DNA of 43,020 nucleotides from Emiliania huxleyi CCMP1516 (GCF_000372725.1 NW_005198296.1:1597-44616), one strand, 5' to 3'; shown: positions 1 to 11,227, numbered from the stretch's first letter. The notes: generated by a model from the sequence alone, not told the origin. Numbers and translations: made by a program.

Positions 1-386
1 TCTCGCCTCATCTCGCCTCACCTCGCTTCATCTCGCCTCACCTCGCTTCATCTCGCCTCACCTCGCCTCATCTCGCCTCACACCTCGCCTCATCTCGCCT
101 CACCCGCTCGCCTCATCTCGCCTCACCTCGCCTCATCTCGCCGAGGTACACCTCGCCTCATCTCGCCTCATCTCGCCTCACCTCGCCTCATCTCGCCTCA
201 TCTCGCCTCATCTCGCCTCATCTCGCCTCATCTCGCCACTCGCCTCCTCTCGCCTCATCTCGCCTCACCTCGCCTCATCTCGCCTCATCTCGCCTCATCT
301 CGCCTCACCTCGCCTCATCTCGCCTCATCTCGCCGCATCGCCCCTCACCTCGCCTCACCTCGCCTCATCTCGCCTCATCTCGCCCC
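1..386. repeat. Tandem decamer repeat array
   Basis: The unit TCTCGCCTCA, alternating with the variant CCTCGCCTCA, is repeated almost without interruption from the left edge to about 386, with a few short disruptions near 80-145 and 235-250. One strand is therefore almost free of G except in the CG step of each unit. It is a minisatellite that probably continues left of the window. No coding potential is credible because the open frames only reflect the repeat. Confidence 0.95.
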
Positions 387-417
387 ACATTTTTTTTCTT
401 TTCTAGACCACTCCGAG

Positions 418-520
418 ACCGACCCAAGACCGACCCGAGACCCGAGATCGACCCGAGATCGACCCGAGATCGACTCGAGATCGACCCGAGATCGACCCGA
501 GATCGACCCGAGATCGGCAC
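418..520. repeat. Tandem 12-mer repeat
   Basis: About eight copies of the unit GAGATCGACCCG, with one GACTCG variant, directly follow the decamer array after a short T-rich spacer. The opening copies are degenerate (GACCGACCCAA). It is a second, independent minisatellite. Confidence 0.9.
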
Positions 521-3314
521 GAGCGATCAACCCAACAATGCCCCAGAGCCCCCTCCGGGGGGACCAACAACCTAGCTAAAGAAACCCGCACGGTCAAACG
601 CGCTTTTTTGAGCCCGGTTCCACACCAGTGCCCCGTCGACACACGGGGTGCAGTTTAGGTGATCGGCAGCCTCAGAGGAGTGGAAACTGATCCCCGGCGG
701 GCCCTTCGCGACCGACGCGCGCGGCAGACGGCTTCGGATAGACATCGGCTCGGCTCCTAGCGGCTCGCAGAAGCAGCGCGGTCGCTCTCTCTCCGTCACG
801 CCGTTGCGCGGTTGACGCTTTTTCGGCGCTCGCGGCGGGGCGGCAAAGCTGACTTTGAGGCCAATCAAGCCGGCCAAGGCCCCCACGGCGACGGCGCAGA
901 CACCACTCATGGCGCCGGTGGCCTCGGAGGCGGCGGAGATGGCGAGGTGTGCGCACATTTTGACGGGTGCGCCAGGCAGTGCTGGCGAGGCGCCCGCCGT
1001 TGACTGAACACCTTCTCGCGCGGCACGAGCGGCGCGCGGCGCTGCTGATGGGAGGAGGCAGTCACGGCCCGGACGGGTGCTGGCCGGTGGTCATCAGACC
1101 CGCGTCGTCACCGTATTCGGCGCGCAGTTCGGGACTGAACACCTCTCGAGGCGCGGCGCTGCAACTGCAAAGTGATTGGTGTGCATCCGGCAGAGCCGGC
1201 GCGCTACGGCTTGCGCCCGTTGTCCAGACGCGCCGTGCCGCGCTCGCGCGCTCGCCGGATCAGCGCGTGCGGCAGGAACGATGCCGGTGTGCCAGTGTGC
1301 CGGTGTCGCATGCGGTGTGCCAGCGCGCCGGGTCCAGCGGACGGCAAGTTGTGTGTGGAGCGGGCGCGCGGTGGCCGTGGCGAATGTGAGCCGGCGCCAC
1401 TCGCAGCCTGGTGTCGAGGCGCACTGCCTACTGCCCGTCGACTCAGCCGTGCGGCGGGGTATCCGTTTCTGTGTGTCGGTGGTGGTGCGCTTGGCGCGCA
1501 TAGTGTGCGTGGGGTCTGTGTGCGTGTGCCACTCGCTCGCTGCTGCTGGATGCAACGGTTTCCCGTCGTAGTGTGTTGGGCGGCCCGTCGTAGTGTGTTT
1601 GGGTTGCTGAAAAGGAAAAGGCGAAATCAAAAGAGCGCTGCGTGACTCTGACTGTGAAAGCGTGGGTCCTCCGACGAGATCCGAAAGTTGATCGCTGCCC
1701 GATTAGGGTGTGTGTGCGAGGCTTGTCGTCGGCGTGACAGCGACACGATCATGCTTCATCCCGGGCCGCCGATGGCCGATAAGGTTGCCCTAGGGTGGGA
1801 GGGCCCTGCGCGCGTCGTCACGCGGTGCTCAAACGCCTCGCGGCGGTGCTGGCACGCAGCCCGCTGCCACGGTGCAATATGCACAAGCCGGCTCGCGCGG
1901 CCGCGATGCTGTTCTCACGCCGCGCGATTGGCAGCAATCGGCAGCGCGAGTGTCAACGCGCAGCATAGCCTCGGCAGTGGCGGTGATGGCGCAGCAGGCG
2001 CAGCAGCAAAGGCCATGCCCAGCTCCCTCTGCGCCACCGGAGCGTAGTGCGGGTGTGCGCGATGCCATCCCCGTGGGCGTCATCAACTGTGCGCTGGTGG
2101 CGAGCCTCTGTGGTCCTCAAATGGCCCTTCTGGCGCTTCGATGCCGCTGCAGCCGCGGCGCAGCTCGACGGCGCTAACTGGGGTGAGACCAAGCTGTGCT
2201 CTCACAGTATGCCATTGCTACACACAGCCTATGGGAGGGTGCACACTTTTACCGGATCCCGCCGGGATCCCATGCTGGTGTGCGATGCTGTTCGGAGTGC
2301 CACTCGGTGGTAGCTGCGACGCGAGCGCTGCTGGGTGTGCCAGAGGCCAGCGCAGCATCCTAAGATTTGCCGAATGGGCCCACCAAGCTCCACGCCAAGT
2401 GGCCTGTCACGCCGGGCGGAGAGGGCCGCGTTTGAAGCAGCACAGGGAGCCGCACACTTTTACTTCGCACGTAAAAGTGTGCACACACCGGTGTGCAAGC
2501 AGGAGAGCCCACACAGCGTGGGTCGGGCCCAAGTGAAGGGCTAGCCTGTGGAGAGCTCAATGCACACACTACTGCCTGGGCCGTATCCACTAGACAGGCC
2601 ACATAAGGCGAACGGCGTGCGCACATGGGGCACCCGAGATCAACCAGTAGTGTGCGCGTGCGTGCAGGCCGGGTAGGGCTCCTCTAGAATCGGCGCACGA
2701 GAAGGGCGGGAGTACCACCTTTCTCGCCCGCTCAAAGCGCGCCTGGCCGTTGCGAAGCGAGCGCCGGAGACCCGCGAGGTGAGACGCGGAGCGGGGGCCC
2801 ATGTCGGGGCAGCGCGTGTGCGCGTCCCGCTCACGGCTCAGGCGCCAATCCGACAGCATGACCCACGCCTAGCTTGAGAGCAATGCAGATTATGCCCACT
2901 CGCAGTCCATCATAACGGGCCTCTTATGTTCACCCGACAACCTTCCGAAGCGAGAGCTGGCAATGCGCCGTCCGGGCTTGTGCGCCTAGGCCAAGGCGCG
3001 GCAGTACAGCCGACTATCGGCGGTTTGGACTGGCTCTCGTCAGCTGCACGCGCGCCCGGGTTGAAGCGGGATGGAGTGGTGACACCGGGCGGTGCGTCAG
3101 GCTACCCGACGACGTTGGAGTCACTGTCACACGTCGCGGACAGCCTGCACACACGGCGGGGCCGGTGCGAAACGGGTGAAAAAGAGACTTTGCGGATTTC
3201 AACCGACTACTAGAGCAATTGGCCGGCGCCCCTTGGGCGCCGGACCCGCCCCGGGGGCGTGGCGTGTCTAGTGATGTGGCACGTCTAGAATAGATCAAGA
3301 GATCAGTAGTCAAA
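521..3314. other. Long stretch without a confident gene
   Basis: I see no recognisable protein, RNA gene or complete mobile element in these 2.8 kb. The best open frame is at 572-958 on the minus strand: it has a true ATG and one hydrophobic segment (around GVCAVAVGALAGLIG), but no recognisable family and no supporting neighbour, so I leave it as a weak candidate exon. The 12-mer GCACACTTTTAC occurs at 2239 and again at 2452, where it forms a hairpin. The region is rich in GTGTGC/GCACAC words and may be old repeat sequence. Confidence 0.5.
2452..2482. repeat. Perfect 12-bp hairpin
   Basis: GCACACTTTTAC (2452-2463) is followed by a 7-nt loop and its exact reverse complement (2471-2482). The same 12-mer occurs without its partner arm at 2239, and a CACACCGGTGTG palindrome follows directly. 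The role is unknown; it could be the end of a decayed inverted-repeat element. Confidence 0.6.
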
Positions 3315-5471
3315 TCAGAAAAGAGAGGTAAAGGAACACTCCGGGCCTTCGTAACCGAAAGGTGAGCTGAAGTGCTCAAGAGTATCTGCGTCGTACTTGA
3401 GATCGCAATCTAACAAATCGCTCGTGGCGGGTGTCTCGTGGAACGGTGCATTCATTAGCACCTCGTACGGCGACATTGCATTGATCACTCGACATAGATC
3501 AGACCGGATCTGAGCCTTCAACTCCCTAATCTGTGGAGGGTCGAAAATATGCTCCATAGAACGTTCGAGCATATTTTTCTTCCACTCTTTCTCGTCTTTC
3601 GCTTTGAGTAGCTCTTTGAGCTCGGCAACGCGAGCATGACCGTTGAAGAACCGTTGAAGGAGCGCGTCGTACGCATATTGGTAGGGCAGCTGTGGGAATC
3701 CGTCACAAGCTACGTCACCTTCTTTGATCTCTTCAACACTGAGCGATCGGAAGAGGTCTTCTGACACGCACCGCAGCCCCCGCTCCGACCTTCGGATCTC
3801 AAAGTCCGTGATTCCGTGTTCCAAAGCCGCCCTTGAATCCAATTCCGTACGTGGCTTTTCCAATTGAGATAATTCCGTATTCCAATTCAAAGCCCGTAAT
3901 TCCGCAATCCTAACACGCACCGCAGCCAACCGATGCTCTTGCGGTCTCAACCTGTGCATGTCGAGCCATTCTTCCGGTGAAAATTCACTCCAAGGTTGTG
4001 GTGCATTCATTAGCACCTCGTACGGCGACATTGCATCGACTTCTCGTCGCAGGTCAGATAGTATCGACGCACTCAGATCCTCAATTTGTGAATTCAGCTC
4101 CTCGATCTGTTCCTCTCGGGCCTGCTCTCTCTCTTCTAAATCCTTGCGAGTGAACGAATAGTGGCTGCAGCCTCTGAGCATGGCTCTGAGCTCTGAGTCC
4201 CGCTCATGGCTACGGCACATGCGGTCCAGAAGCGAGTCGTACGCGAACTGGAAGGGCAGCTGCGGGAATCCCTCACACGTAATGTTGTTCTTTCGGATCA
4301 GATCCGCATCGAGTCTCCTGTACACGTCTTCTGACACACACCGCAACGGCCATTTGTTCTCCTTGCAGAAGGTTTGGTACCCCGAACTGGCCCGCCACTC
4401 ACGCAAGAGGTCGTCCGTGAGGACCAAGGTGCCTGGTCGTTGATGAATTCCCCCCATGATGATGCAGAAATAGCTGCCTGGGACTCGTCGTTGCTCTTCA
4501 AACCAGTTCTGCATTGCCTCAGACTCATGAGTGATGCGGTCACTCGTCTCTGTCAACCTTGCCATCATTGGCTGTCCCTGCTCCATGTATGTCCTCCATG
4601 CAACATCGCGACGGTTGACCTTGACGATCTCCTCTCGTCCATTCAAGAGAAACACCCGAACTCCCTGCACCAAATGTCCATCGACGAACTCCCCGTCATG
4701 GAACTCTCCGTTGCTGAACTTGACGCATCCCCTCCCAGTGAACTCGAGAAATGATCCCTCCCGTTTCCAGTGGCCGTCGTAGCACCTCACGCGGATTTCG
4801 TCCGACCGGTGGTCTTCTTCGAGATACATTCTCGCTCCTCTGCCAAAGAGGCCTCGTATAAATACCTCGTCGATGAAATGCCGATCGAGATCGGCCTTCT
4901 TGGCTCCCATCTCCTGTAGCTTGACAATACGTTGCGCATTCTCCCGCTGAACCTGCTGCATATCGACAGGAATCTTGCCGCCGAGCGTTGACGGTGGCTC
5001 CCGTACGCTGTACTGGATGGTCGCTGACGGGGGCGGCCGTCTCCCGAGCACCTTCTCCCACGCACTCAAAAGACGCTCCCTGACTCCGCTGGCCGAGGAA
5101 TTCAGCACCAACCAGGTGAGGTTGGCCAGCTGAAAGAAGAGTTGGATTGTCGGCGTCTTGAAAGACTGCGAGCGCGCTGAGCTATGCTGCTGCTGTCTCT
5201 GCTTCTCTCGCCGGTCGCCGTCGTCGGGCGGCCGCTGGCGTGCAGTGCGGTCTCGGCTCTGCTCATGGACCTTTTTCTGTGCCTTTAGGCGCTCTGCCAT
5301 CAGCTTCCTGCGGGCGTCTCGCTCCTGCTCCCATCGGGCGTGATCGGCACTGAAGGCGGCCGCGTTCGCGTACGGCCTGCCCGGCCCGATTTCCTCCTGC
5401 CGTGGCTCGGCCCGAAGCTTGTCCGGCAGGGGAGGCACGTGGATGGTCGAGGGGCCGGCACCGGCCGACAT
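3315..5471 (-). CDS. MORN-like protein with duplicated C-terminal module
   Basis: The first in-frame ATG, at 5471, gives 718 residues; the frame stays open upstream to a stop but contains no earlier ATG. Residues about 50-100 are charged and probably coiled or disordered. Residues about 231-273 resemble MORN repeats (YDGHWKREG, FSNGEFHDGEFVDG, spaced YxGxWxxG-like). The C-terminal half contains two related modules, about 376-491 and 566-676, each running from LRCVSED through (C/D)GFPQLP(F/Y)Q(F/Y)AYD(A/S)LL to the identical AMSPYEVLMNAP. At DNA level the end of each module (near 3447 and near 4001) is almost identical over some 37 bases, so the duplication is recent or gene-converted. MORN repeats usually serve membrane or cytoskeletal scaffolding; the duplicated module is not a family I can name. 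The gene is intron-free as read. The base composition is less GC-rich than that of its neighbours, which could indicate transfer or a mobile origin. Confidence 0.72.
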   Translation of the reverse strand: MSAGAGPSTIHVPPLPDKLRAEPRQEEIGPGRPYANAAAFSADHARWEQERDARRKLMAERLKAQKKVHEQSRDRTARQRPPDDGDRREKQRQQQHSSARSQSFKTPTIQLFFQLANLTWLVLNSSASGVRERLLSAWEKVLGRRPPPSATIQYSVREPPSTLGGKIPVDMQQVQRENAQRIVKLQEMGAKKADLDRHFIDEVFIRGLFGRGARMYLEEDHRSDEIRVRCYDGHWKREGSFLEFTGRGCVKFSNGEFHDGEFVDGHLVQGVRVFLLNGREEIVKVNRRDVAWRTYMEQGQPMMARLTETSDRITHESEAMQNWFEEQRRVPGSYFCIIMGGIHQRPGTLVLTDDLLREWRASSGYQTFCKENKWPLRCVSEDVYRRLDADLIRKNNITCEGFPQLPFQFAYDSLLDRMCRSHERDSELRAMLRGCSHYSFTRKDLEEREQAREEQIEELNSQIEDLSASILSDLRREVDAMSPYEVLMNAPQPWSEFSPEEWLDMHRLRPQEHRLAAVRVRIAELRALNWNTELSQLEKPRTELDSRAALEHGITDFEIRRSERGLRCVSEDLFRSLSVEEIKEGDVACDGFPQLPYQYAYDALLQRFFNGHARVAELKELLKAKDEKEWKKNMLERSMEHIFDPPQIRELKAQIRSDLCRVINAMSPYEVLMNAPFHETPATSDLLDCDLKYDADTLEHFSSPFGYEGPECSFTSLF

Positions 5472-6728
5472 GCATGGAGGGCGAACGCGCGACCAAATTT
5501 CGGGCGGACAAACCGCGCGGGCTGCTACTTTCAATGATAGGGATGCGGGTTTTTTCAGCTATGTTGTTGACCCCCCCTCACCCCGAGTGTCCGTGTCCTT
5601 CGCGAGTCACCGATGGGGAGCGGGGGGGGGGGGTGCGAAAAACGAACAGGGGAGGCTGGGGAGGGGGGGGTCCACTCTGAAGACAGCCGACCGCGGAGGG
5701 GTTTTGTCCCACAGGGTTTTACCCTCCGCGTGAGGATCGGCGCGGCGAGGGGGTAGGTTCGAATTCGCCGCGCAACATTTCACCCCCACAGGACCCCGCC
5801 CACCCCCCCTCATGGTCCCACCTAGTACCCCAATGAGCCTTCGCACCCCCTCCTTGCGCAGTGTCCCCCACTATGTGTCGCCGTTATCGGGGCACGCTAT
5901 CCTGTGTAGTCAGGGCAAGTGGGGGCGGGGGGCACTCCCATCTCTCCTGTGTACGGGTGGTGACTGTCTCTAGTCTCGGAGGGGGGCTTGAAGCTAAGAA
6001 TATTTTTTTTTGTCAGTGTGCCTGTGGTTGCGAGAGACCTGCCAGTGAGAAACTGGAGGAAGGTCGCCAGATGGAGATGAGACCGCCAGTGGAGTAGGGA
6101 GTCCACCGAGCTGCGAGCCTGTCGCATTCCCTTGTCAGGAGCAGGAGAACTAGGAGAGCGCAACCAGTAGGAGGCCCGTGCCTGCCCCCGTGCCGCCTGG
6201 TGCAAGTTTGTCCTATATACGAGAGGGGAATCCCTGGGACCCTGTCTTGTGGGTGAACCCTGCCCAGCCCCCCTCCGTGTCGCGATGCGCTCCCCACTCC
6301 CGTTCCCCTGTGTCCCTGATCGTCCTTCCAAAATCCTGCTCGTGCAGGTGGGGACCTTGTGCTTGTCCTCCTCCCTGTCCCATCCCTCGTTTGGTTTGCC
6401 TGTTATCTTTCTTTCAGACGCCCGAGCGCCGAGGGCGAATATCTGAGCGCGCGGACGGCTCGCACACCGCTCTCCTTTTGTCTCTCTTTTTGCTGGCGAA
6501 CTCAAACCCAAGCGACTCACGTATGGGGCACACGTGTGCGCGTACCGCGTACCGGTCGGCTCTATCAGGTTAAGGAGATAGGATACGGCATACGCACATA
6601 ATCATAAAGATTAAAGTTAGGGGTCGCGTATATATTCCTATACAAGGACGGCTGATCGTTTCTTTTTCCTGCGTACGCCCCAAGAAAATAAATGTGTCTT
6701 GTCTCACAAAGGCAACCGCCCCTGCGCC
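5472..6728. other. Intergenic, G-rich, no gene seen
   Basis: This stretch contains runs of eight or more G (5620-5670) and scattered open frames on both strands that lack codon structure or family signals. The only ordered structure is a hairpin at 5692-5730. An AATAAA at about 6687 lies on the plus strand and therefore does not serve the cyclophilin gene to its right, which is on the minus strand. Confidence 0.5.
5692..5730. repeat. Hairpin with 9-bp stem
   Basis: CGCGGAGGG (5692-5700) pairs with CCCTCCGCG (5722-5730). The loop contains the near-repeat GGGTTTT twice. It lies between the MORN-like gene and the cyclophilin gene. The function is unknown. Confidence 0.55.
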
Positions 6729-7613
6729 TCATAGCAGCCCGCAGTTGACAATCTCGACGCGCCGCAGGAGCTGCCCCGTCCTGTCCTCCGCGCGGCTGTC
6801 GCCGATGGTCTTTGACAGGGATGTGAAGAGGCTCTTCTGCGCGTTGAACACGTTGTCGGCGACCGAGCCGGGCTCCTCGAGGCTCCGCCCCGTGATGTAC
6901 GGGAGGCCCTCGATGAGCGGCAGCAGCCCGGCCGAGTCCTGCGACAGCCGCCCGATCACCTCCCAGCCGCTGTCCAGCTGCGGCGCCGGGCCGAGAGTGA
7001 TGCCAAACTCGGGCCCCGCCGAGAACTGGCGCCGCGTGATCAGCCCGCGCCGGTCATGCTTGAGCTCGTTCACCTCGACCACGCCATCGAGCGGGACGAG
7101 CCGCGAGCCGTACTCGTACTGTTGCGCGCCAGCAAACTCCGTGAGCCGCAGGCCGTTGATACGCCCGCCCTGCAGGATCACTCCGGGCCGCAGGGTGGTG
7201 AAGGCGCCGGTGCGGTAAGACGGCCCGTCGCTGCTCGACCGGAACTGGCCAATGTCGCCCTTCACAAAGCCCTTGAATCGCTCCACCGCTTTAGGCGCGT
7301 CGTTGCCGTAGAGCTCGAACTGGACGCGCCCTCGCACGGCCGCGTCCTCCAGGACGCCGCTGTCGACGTCAAAGCTGCGGATCACGCGCAGGTCGATGAA
7401 GCCCCGGTCCGTCACTGCGGCGGGCGCGGACGCGGCGGCTGGCGCGGCGGCTGGCGAGGCTGCCGGCGAAGGCTGCGGCACGAGGCATCCCAACGCTCCG
7501 CCGACGAGTACTGCCCGACGCGGAGCATGCGCGGCGGCTGCGGCGGAACAGGAGAGCAACACAGCAAGAAGAATGGCTGAGGAGCGGGTCGCGGGTCCCA
7601 TGTGCAGGTGCAT
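6729..7613 (-). CDS. Thylakoid-lumen cyclophilin-type peptidyl-prolyl isomerase
   Basis: The frame is open from a GTG at 7661, but the first ATG is at 7613 (next at 7601), giving about 294 residues. The N-terminus has a hydrophobic signal peptide (around SSAILLAVLLSCSAAAAAHA), then a twin-arginine lumen signal (APRRAVLVGGALGCL) with an Ala/Pro-rich cleavage region. This bipartite layout points to import through the endomembrane system and then Tat transport into the thylakoid lumen. The mature part is cyclophilin-like: FELYGNDAPKAVERFKGFV, YRTGAFTTLRPGVILQGG, FGITLGPAPQLDSGWEVIGR, and a terminal VEIVNCGLL. It resembles the divergent lumenal cyclophilins of plants (CYP26-2/CYP28 type), in which the canonical FHR active-site arginine is altered; here the corresponding stretch reads YRTGAFTTL, so catalysis may be weak. 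The probable role is folding or assembly of lumenal proteins. No introns are needed. Confidence 0.85.
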   Translation of the reverse strand: MHLHMGPATRSSAILLAVLLSCSAAAAAHAPRRAVLVGGALGCLVPQPSPAASPAAAPAAASAPAAVTDRGFIDLRVIRSFDVDSGVLEDAAVRGRVQFELYGNDAPKAVERFKGFVKGDIGQFRSSSDGPSYRTGAFTTLRPGVILQGGRINGLRLTEFAGAQQYEYGSRLVPLDGVVEVNELKHDRRGLITRRQFSAGPEFGITLGPAPQLDSGWEVIGRLSQDSAGLLPLIEGLPYITGRSLEEPGSVADNVFNAQKSLFTSLSKTIGDSRAEDRTGQLLRRVEIVNCGLL

Positions 7614-7893
7614 GTTTTGTGCCGTCGGCCAGCTCTGGGCGCCGCCAGCCAGGCGCCGCACGCCAGCCTCTCTGGTCGCGCCTAGTTAGAAAGTCGGCTG
7701 CACAGAAAGCAGAAAAAAAGTTGCCGCGCGGGTGGGAAGAGAGTAAGAAGGGGCCGCCGCTTAGACCCGAGGCGTGGAGAACGACAGAGAGCCGAAAGAG
7801 AGTATTGGGCCCGCTCCTCTTCGAGACGAGGCGCCACGGCTGGAATAACCAAGGCCTCGCTCGCATGCGACTTCGCACGCAACCTAGCCAAGC

Positions 7894-7896
<3 letters not shown>

Positions 7897-7929
<33 letters not shown>
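7897..7929. repeat. (GA)n microsatellite
   Basis: About sixteen GA dinucleotides lie roughly 285 bp upstream of the cyclophilin start, read on its coding strand as (TC)n. A pyrimidine tract there could lie in the promoter or 5' leader. No further claim is possible from sequence. Confidence 0.9.
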
Positions 7930-7932
<3 letters not shown>

Positions 7933-8259
7933 GGGTAGGGGGGCTGTGCCCGGGCGGTGTCCGGTGTGGAGTCCCCTTCTGATCCCGCCTGGGATGTTGG
8001 GTGTGAGGTTGTGGCGGCTTCGATCCCAAGGGGGGAGCTGATCCCACTCAATAACCAACTCTCAGGGGCAGTAGGTGGGCGAGCTTCAGGCACGCTCATC
8101 TCGATCGTCAAGACGTCGCTACGCGCGGTCTTCCGCGGGGGGAGCTGCGTCGACGGGTGCGGGACCGCGGCGCAGCCAGTGCCGCGGCGAGGCCTCCGGC
8201 TGTTTGCGGCGGGCGGCTTGCTGCTCGCTGCGATTGCGAAAAACTCGTCTCGCCACACG

Positions 8260-9256
8260 CCAAGGGCTTATGCTCTGGCGAGACGTGAGGCGCATGCGCC
8301 CAGGAGGGGAGGGGGCATGTGTAACGACACTGCTAGAGATGCCTTTCGGGGCCCAGAGATAAAACTTCTGTGATGCCATGCGTGACCTAGTAGTGTCCCC
8401 AGCTATGGGCGTGTCCACGTTGGAGCCAGGTGTGGTGTGGGCGCGAGAATAGCTCCGCCGTTCATGGAGGCAACCGATGCGAGTCGACTGGTGTGTGTCG
8501 TCGTGGTTTCGTATCAAGAATTCTCTCTCTCTCTCGCCAAGCAGGGGATAGCGACATGGTCGGACGTGCCAGAACGGGGCACCGGGGAAGTGTTGACGTG
8601 GCGGCAAATGAAGCGAGTCTATGGCCTCAGAGACAACACGACGGAACACAGCGAATACACGAGGCTGGCGGAGCAGCTGGAGCGACCAGAGTGGGCACAG
8701 CTGCGACAATACTGGAAGTGGGCGGTTATAGAAGGGCGCGCACACGGTCAGGAGACGGGATGGAGGGCGCCCGACAGGGTGCTGAAGGTGAAGGCAGCAA
8801 GGAAGGCGCCGACCTGCTACGGGGGGGGGCAGAGAGGAGTACGGACACGGATGGGAGTACCTCTGCGAATGGGAAGGCGAGCAGAGCGACAGTTGGGTGT
8901 GGCATGATAAGATGGCGAGCGTAGAGTATGTCGGTGATTTGGCTAACACATGGGAGCGGGAGCTGATGCATGCGCAAGGCGTGAGATGGCAAGCGGCGTC
9001 CTTCCGAGAGTGGCTAGAGCACCGCAGAAGGCTAGGTAGTTCGGGGCCGGAGGCAGCGCAAGCGGACAGAGCACTAGAGACGTGCGATGGGAAAGGTAAT
9101 GCACCGTCGTGGAGCGATGTGCTCGATCGATTCATCGATTACAGCAGGGAGGTAAACGGGTTGTGCACACACGGCCCCAACATGACAGAACACACGTTCG
9201 AAGAAGGGCGAACCAAGACGGACATCCGAGTGGAGGGGAGGGCCAGGACGCTCTAA
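8260..9256 (+). pseudogene. LINE ORF2 fragment, post-reverse-transcriptase region
   Basis: In one frame (8437-8907) the text ARIAPPF, then LAKQGIATWSDV, GEVLTWRQMKRVYGL, YTRLAEQLERP matches the connector that follows the reverse transcriptase in LINE elements with an RNase H, where phrases of the type 'sL..qGI.tw.Dl....l.tw.elk.ygL' are typical. The frame is then lost near 8,900 and a second frame (8897-9256) continues with DRFIDYSREVNG and similar. The reverse-transcriptase catalytic motifs are not present upstream, in agreement with 5' truncation. It is non-functional as read. The assignment rests on family pattern memory and would be settled by a protein search. Confidence 0.6.
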
Positions 9257-9447
9257 CGGGGCGAGCGCGATCAGAGTAGGGGAGCTACAGGAGGACCCCC
9301 TAACGCGCTTCTTGCTCTGATACGACGAGTTTGAGACGGGGGGAGAGCTGAGAGACGGCAAGGGAGCGCAAATCAAGATGGGAAAGGACAGCGAGCCGCT
9401 CCGATCGGGGAAGGGACGAGCTCTGAACGTGAAAGCAGCACAGACAA

Positions 9448-9512
9448 CATGACATGTGCATGTGTGCGCACACATGCGCATGTGCATGTGCATGTGCATG
9501 CACATGCACATG
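9448..9512. repeat. Self-complementary ATGTGC/ATGCAC microsatellite
   Basis: Hexamer runs of CATGTG and CATGCA, including ATGTGTGCGCACACAT, form a self-complementary stretch inside the LINE copy just before its RNase H region. Similar hexamer arrays occur at 23,827-23,944 and near 37,731-37,756. Confidence 0.8.
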
Positions 9513-9540
9513 TCTCGCGCTGCACGTCTCACACCAGTTC

Positions 9541-11127
9541 ACACACTTTGCGGCGACGGACGGAGGAAAGGACCATGAAGACAAACTGGCTGAGGATAGA
9601 AAGTACGTACCGAACCCAGGGTGGCGTACGGCGTGTTCGAAGGACCGACGCGATTTGGGAGGCGCGCCCCGGGAGACGCACAGGTAAGGGACCCCAACGG
9701 AATCGGGCCCTGTGGAGAAGAGGAGATACGGACAGCCTTTGGGCAGGCATGTGGGGAGGAAAGCTGCCGAGCACGTGGAGGTGATAGACGCGGAGATGTA
9801 CGCGATACTCGCATACCTACGCAAAATGGCGAGCGCGAGCGACGCGCAGACGCGACGGTGCTTAGTGCTATGCGACTGCAAACCCGCGCTGCAGCAGATT
9901 GAGAATGCGCACCGCAAAGGGATGCCAGAGGGCCTGAGGGACTGGGAGAGAGGCGGTCTCCTAGAGGCGATTGCTTACTATAGATCGAAGCTAGAGGCGG
10001 TGGTCTTTGTGTGGGTGCCTTCGCACGTGGGAATAGCCTGCAACGCATACGCCGACGCAGTAGCGACAGCATACCTCGGAAACAACGATACGGAGGACGC
10101 CTCAAAAGTGGTGCGGGACGCGGTGCGAACTAGGCCATGCATGTACACGACGCGAAGGGAGGCGGCAGAGGACACAGAGAAGAGGGAGATAGTGGACCGA
10201 CGGACGTACGGGCACATGTGTCAGAGCGCGCACGAGTGGGTGTGCGGACAATTTCGAAAGACGGTGAGGCCGGGATCGCACACGGCAGGGGTGGCGGGAC
10301 GGTTGTGGAGCGAAGTGGCTGTAGCCAGCCTCAAACACCCATGGGACAATAAGATGAGATTACCAGACGAGAACGGGGGGAAGGACAGGCGAGCGACATT
10401 TGACGACGTCGGGGATCACAATGTGACGACCAAAACGATCTTGGGAGCCAGGGTGAGACAACAGGTCGGGGTGCCACACGGGGCGCACCACAGGCGTATT
10501 CTAGGGGGGGAAACGAAACGGGGAATGAGGGGCCCCGCCACGAGAAGTGCGTTCTGGGGATGCAGAGCGTGCAAGGCGGCTAGGGAGAAGGCCACAAAAG
10601 AGGCGCGCGAGGCAAGGAGCGCGTTTCCCAACGCAGCGATGCGCCGTATCATCAATCTCGCCGAGGACGGGAGCGGGGCGCGCCACTCCGCCGACGCGCT
10701 CTTCATCACGGCCAAGGCGGCGGAGCTCTTCATGACGCGCCGCCTGTGGGACGCCCGCGCGGTGTGTCGGCGCGAAGCGAAGCAAGATCCTACCCCCGGC
10801 GACAGCAAGAGTCGAACGGGAGGCGCCGGACTCAAAAGACACCGCCACATTCCTGAGACGCGCGAGGGCAGCCTCCTTAAAGGCAAAATGGGCTCTAGAT
10901 TCGGAGCGCTCGCCGAAGAGGAGTACGACAAATTAGCGCCCGTGATTGCCTGCACGCTGCCCGCACTCACGGACTCCATACCCGAAAGAAAGAGAGGGGA
11001 GCTCGCAGGAGAGGTGACGAGAGAACTACAGGTAGTGGGGAAGGCAGCCTCGATCGCCATACTGACATGGATGCGAAACAACGACAAGACCAAGGCAAGG
11101 GCAGAGGAACGAGATAGAAGAATATAG
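9541..11127 (+). pseudogene. LINE RNase H domain and C-terminal region, frameshifted
   Basis: An RNase H fold is spread over two frames. The first acidic residue is in AATDGG (Asp codon at 9559-9561). The strand after it (YGVFEGPTRFGRR) is in another frame near 9,621-9,690. The long frame 9712-11127 then has the remaining acids: the Glu of VIDAEMYAIL, the Asp of LVLCDCKPALQQ, and the Asp of HVGIACNAYADAVA, preceded by the usual WVPSH. This D-E-D-D order is that of the RNase H found in some LINE elements. The next ~300 residues are basic with a GCRACKAA stretch but no zinc knuckle I can define. Two frameshifts and a stop near 9,685 separate the first Asp from the rest, so the copy is not active. 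Confidence 0.8.
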
Positions 11128-11227
11128 GGTGGATAAAGCGCCTGTTCACGGCATGGAGGGTGAGCCACGCTGAACGTGCTGAACGTAGAGCCGAACGGGA
11201 GGAGAAGCCGGGGAAGACGAAACACCA

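Noticed and set aside
1..386. CRISPR-like array
   Set aside because: The units are contiguous decamers without unique spacers; it is a minisatellite in a eukaryotic genome.
572..958. Small membrane protein on the minus strand
   Set aside because: It has a true ATG and one hydrophobic stretch, but no family, no promoter and no phase-matched exon. It is kept only as a mention in the unassigned region.
8119..9135. Minus-strand 338-codon frame
   Set aside because: It runs across the LINE boundary and is rich in Ser/Pro/Arg. The plus strand has recognisable LINE text.
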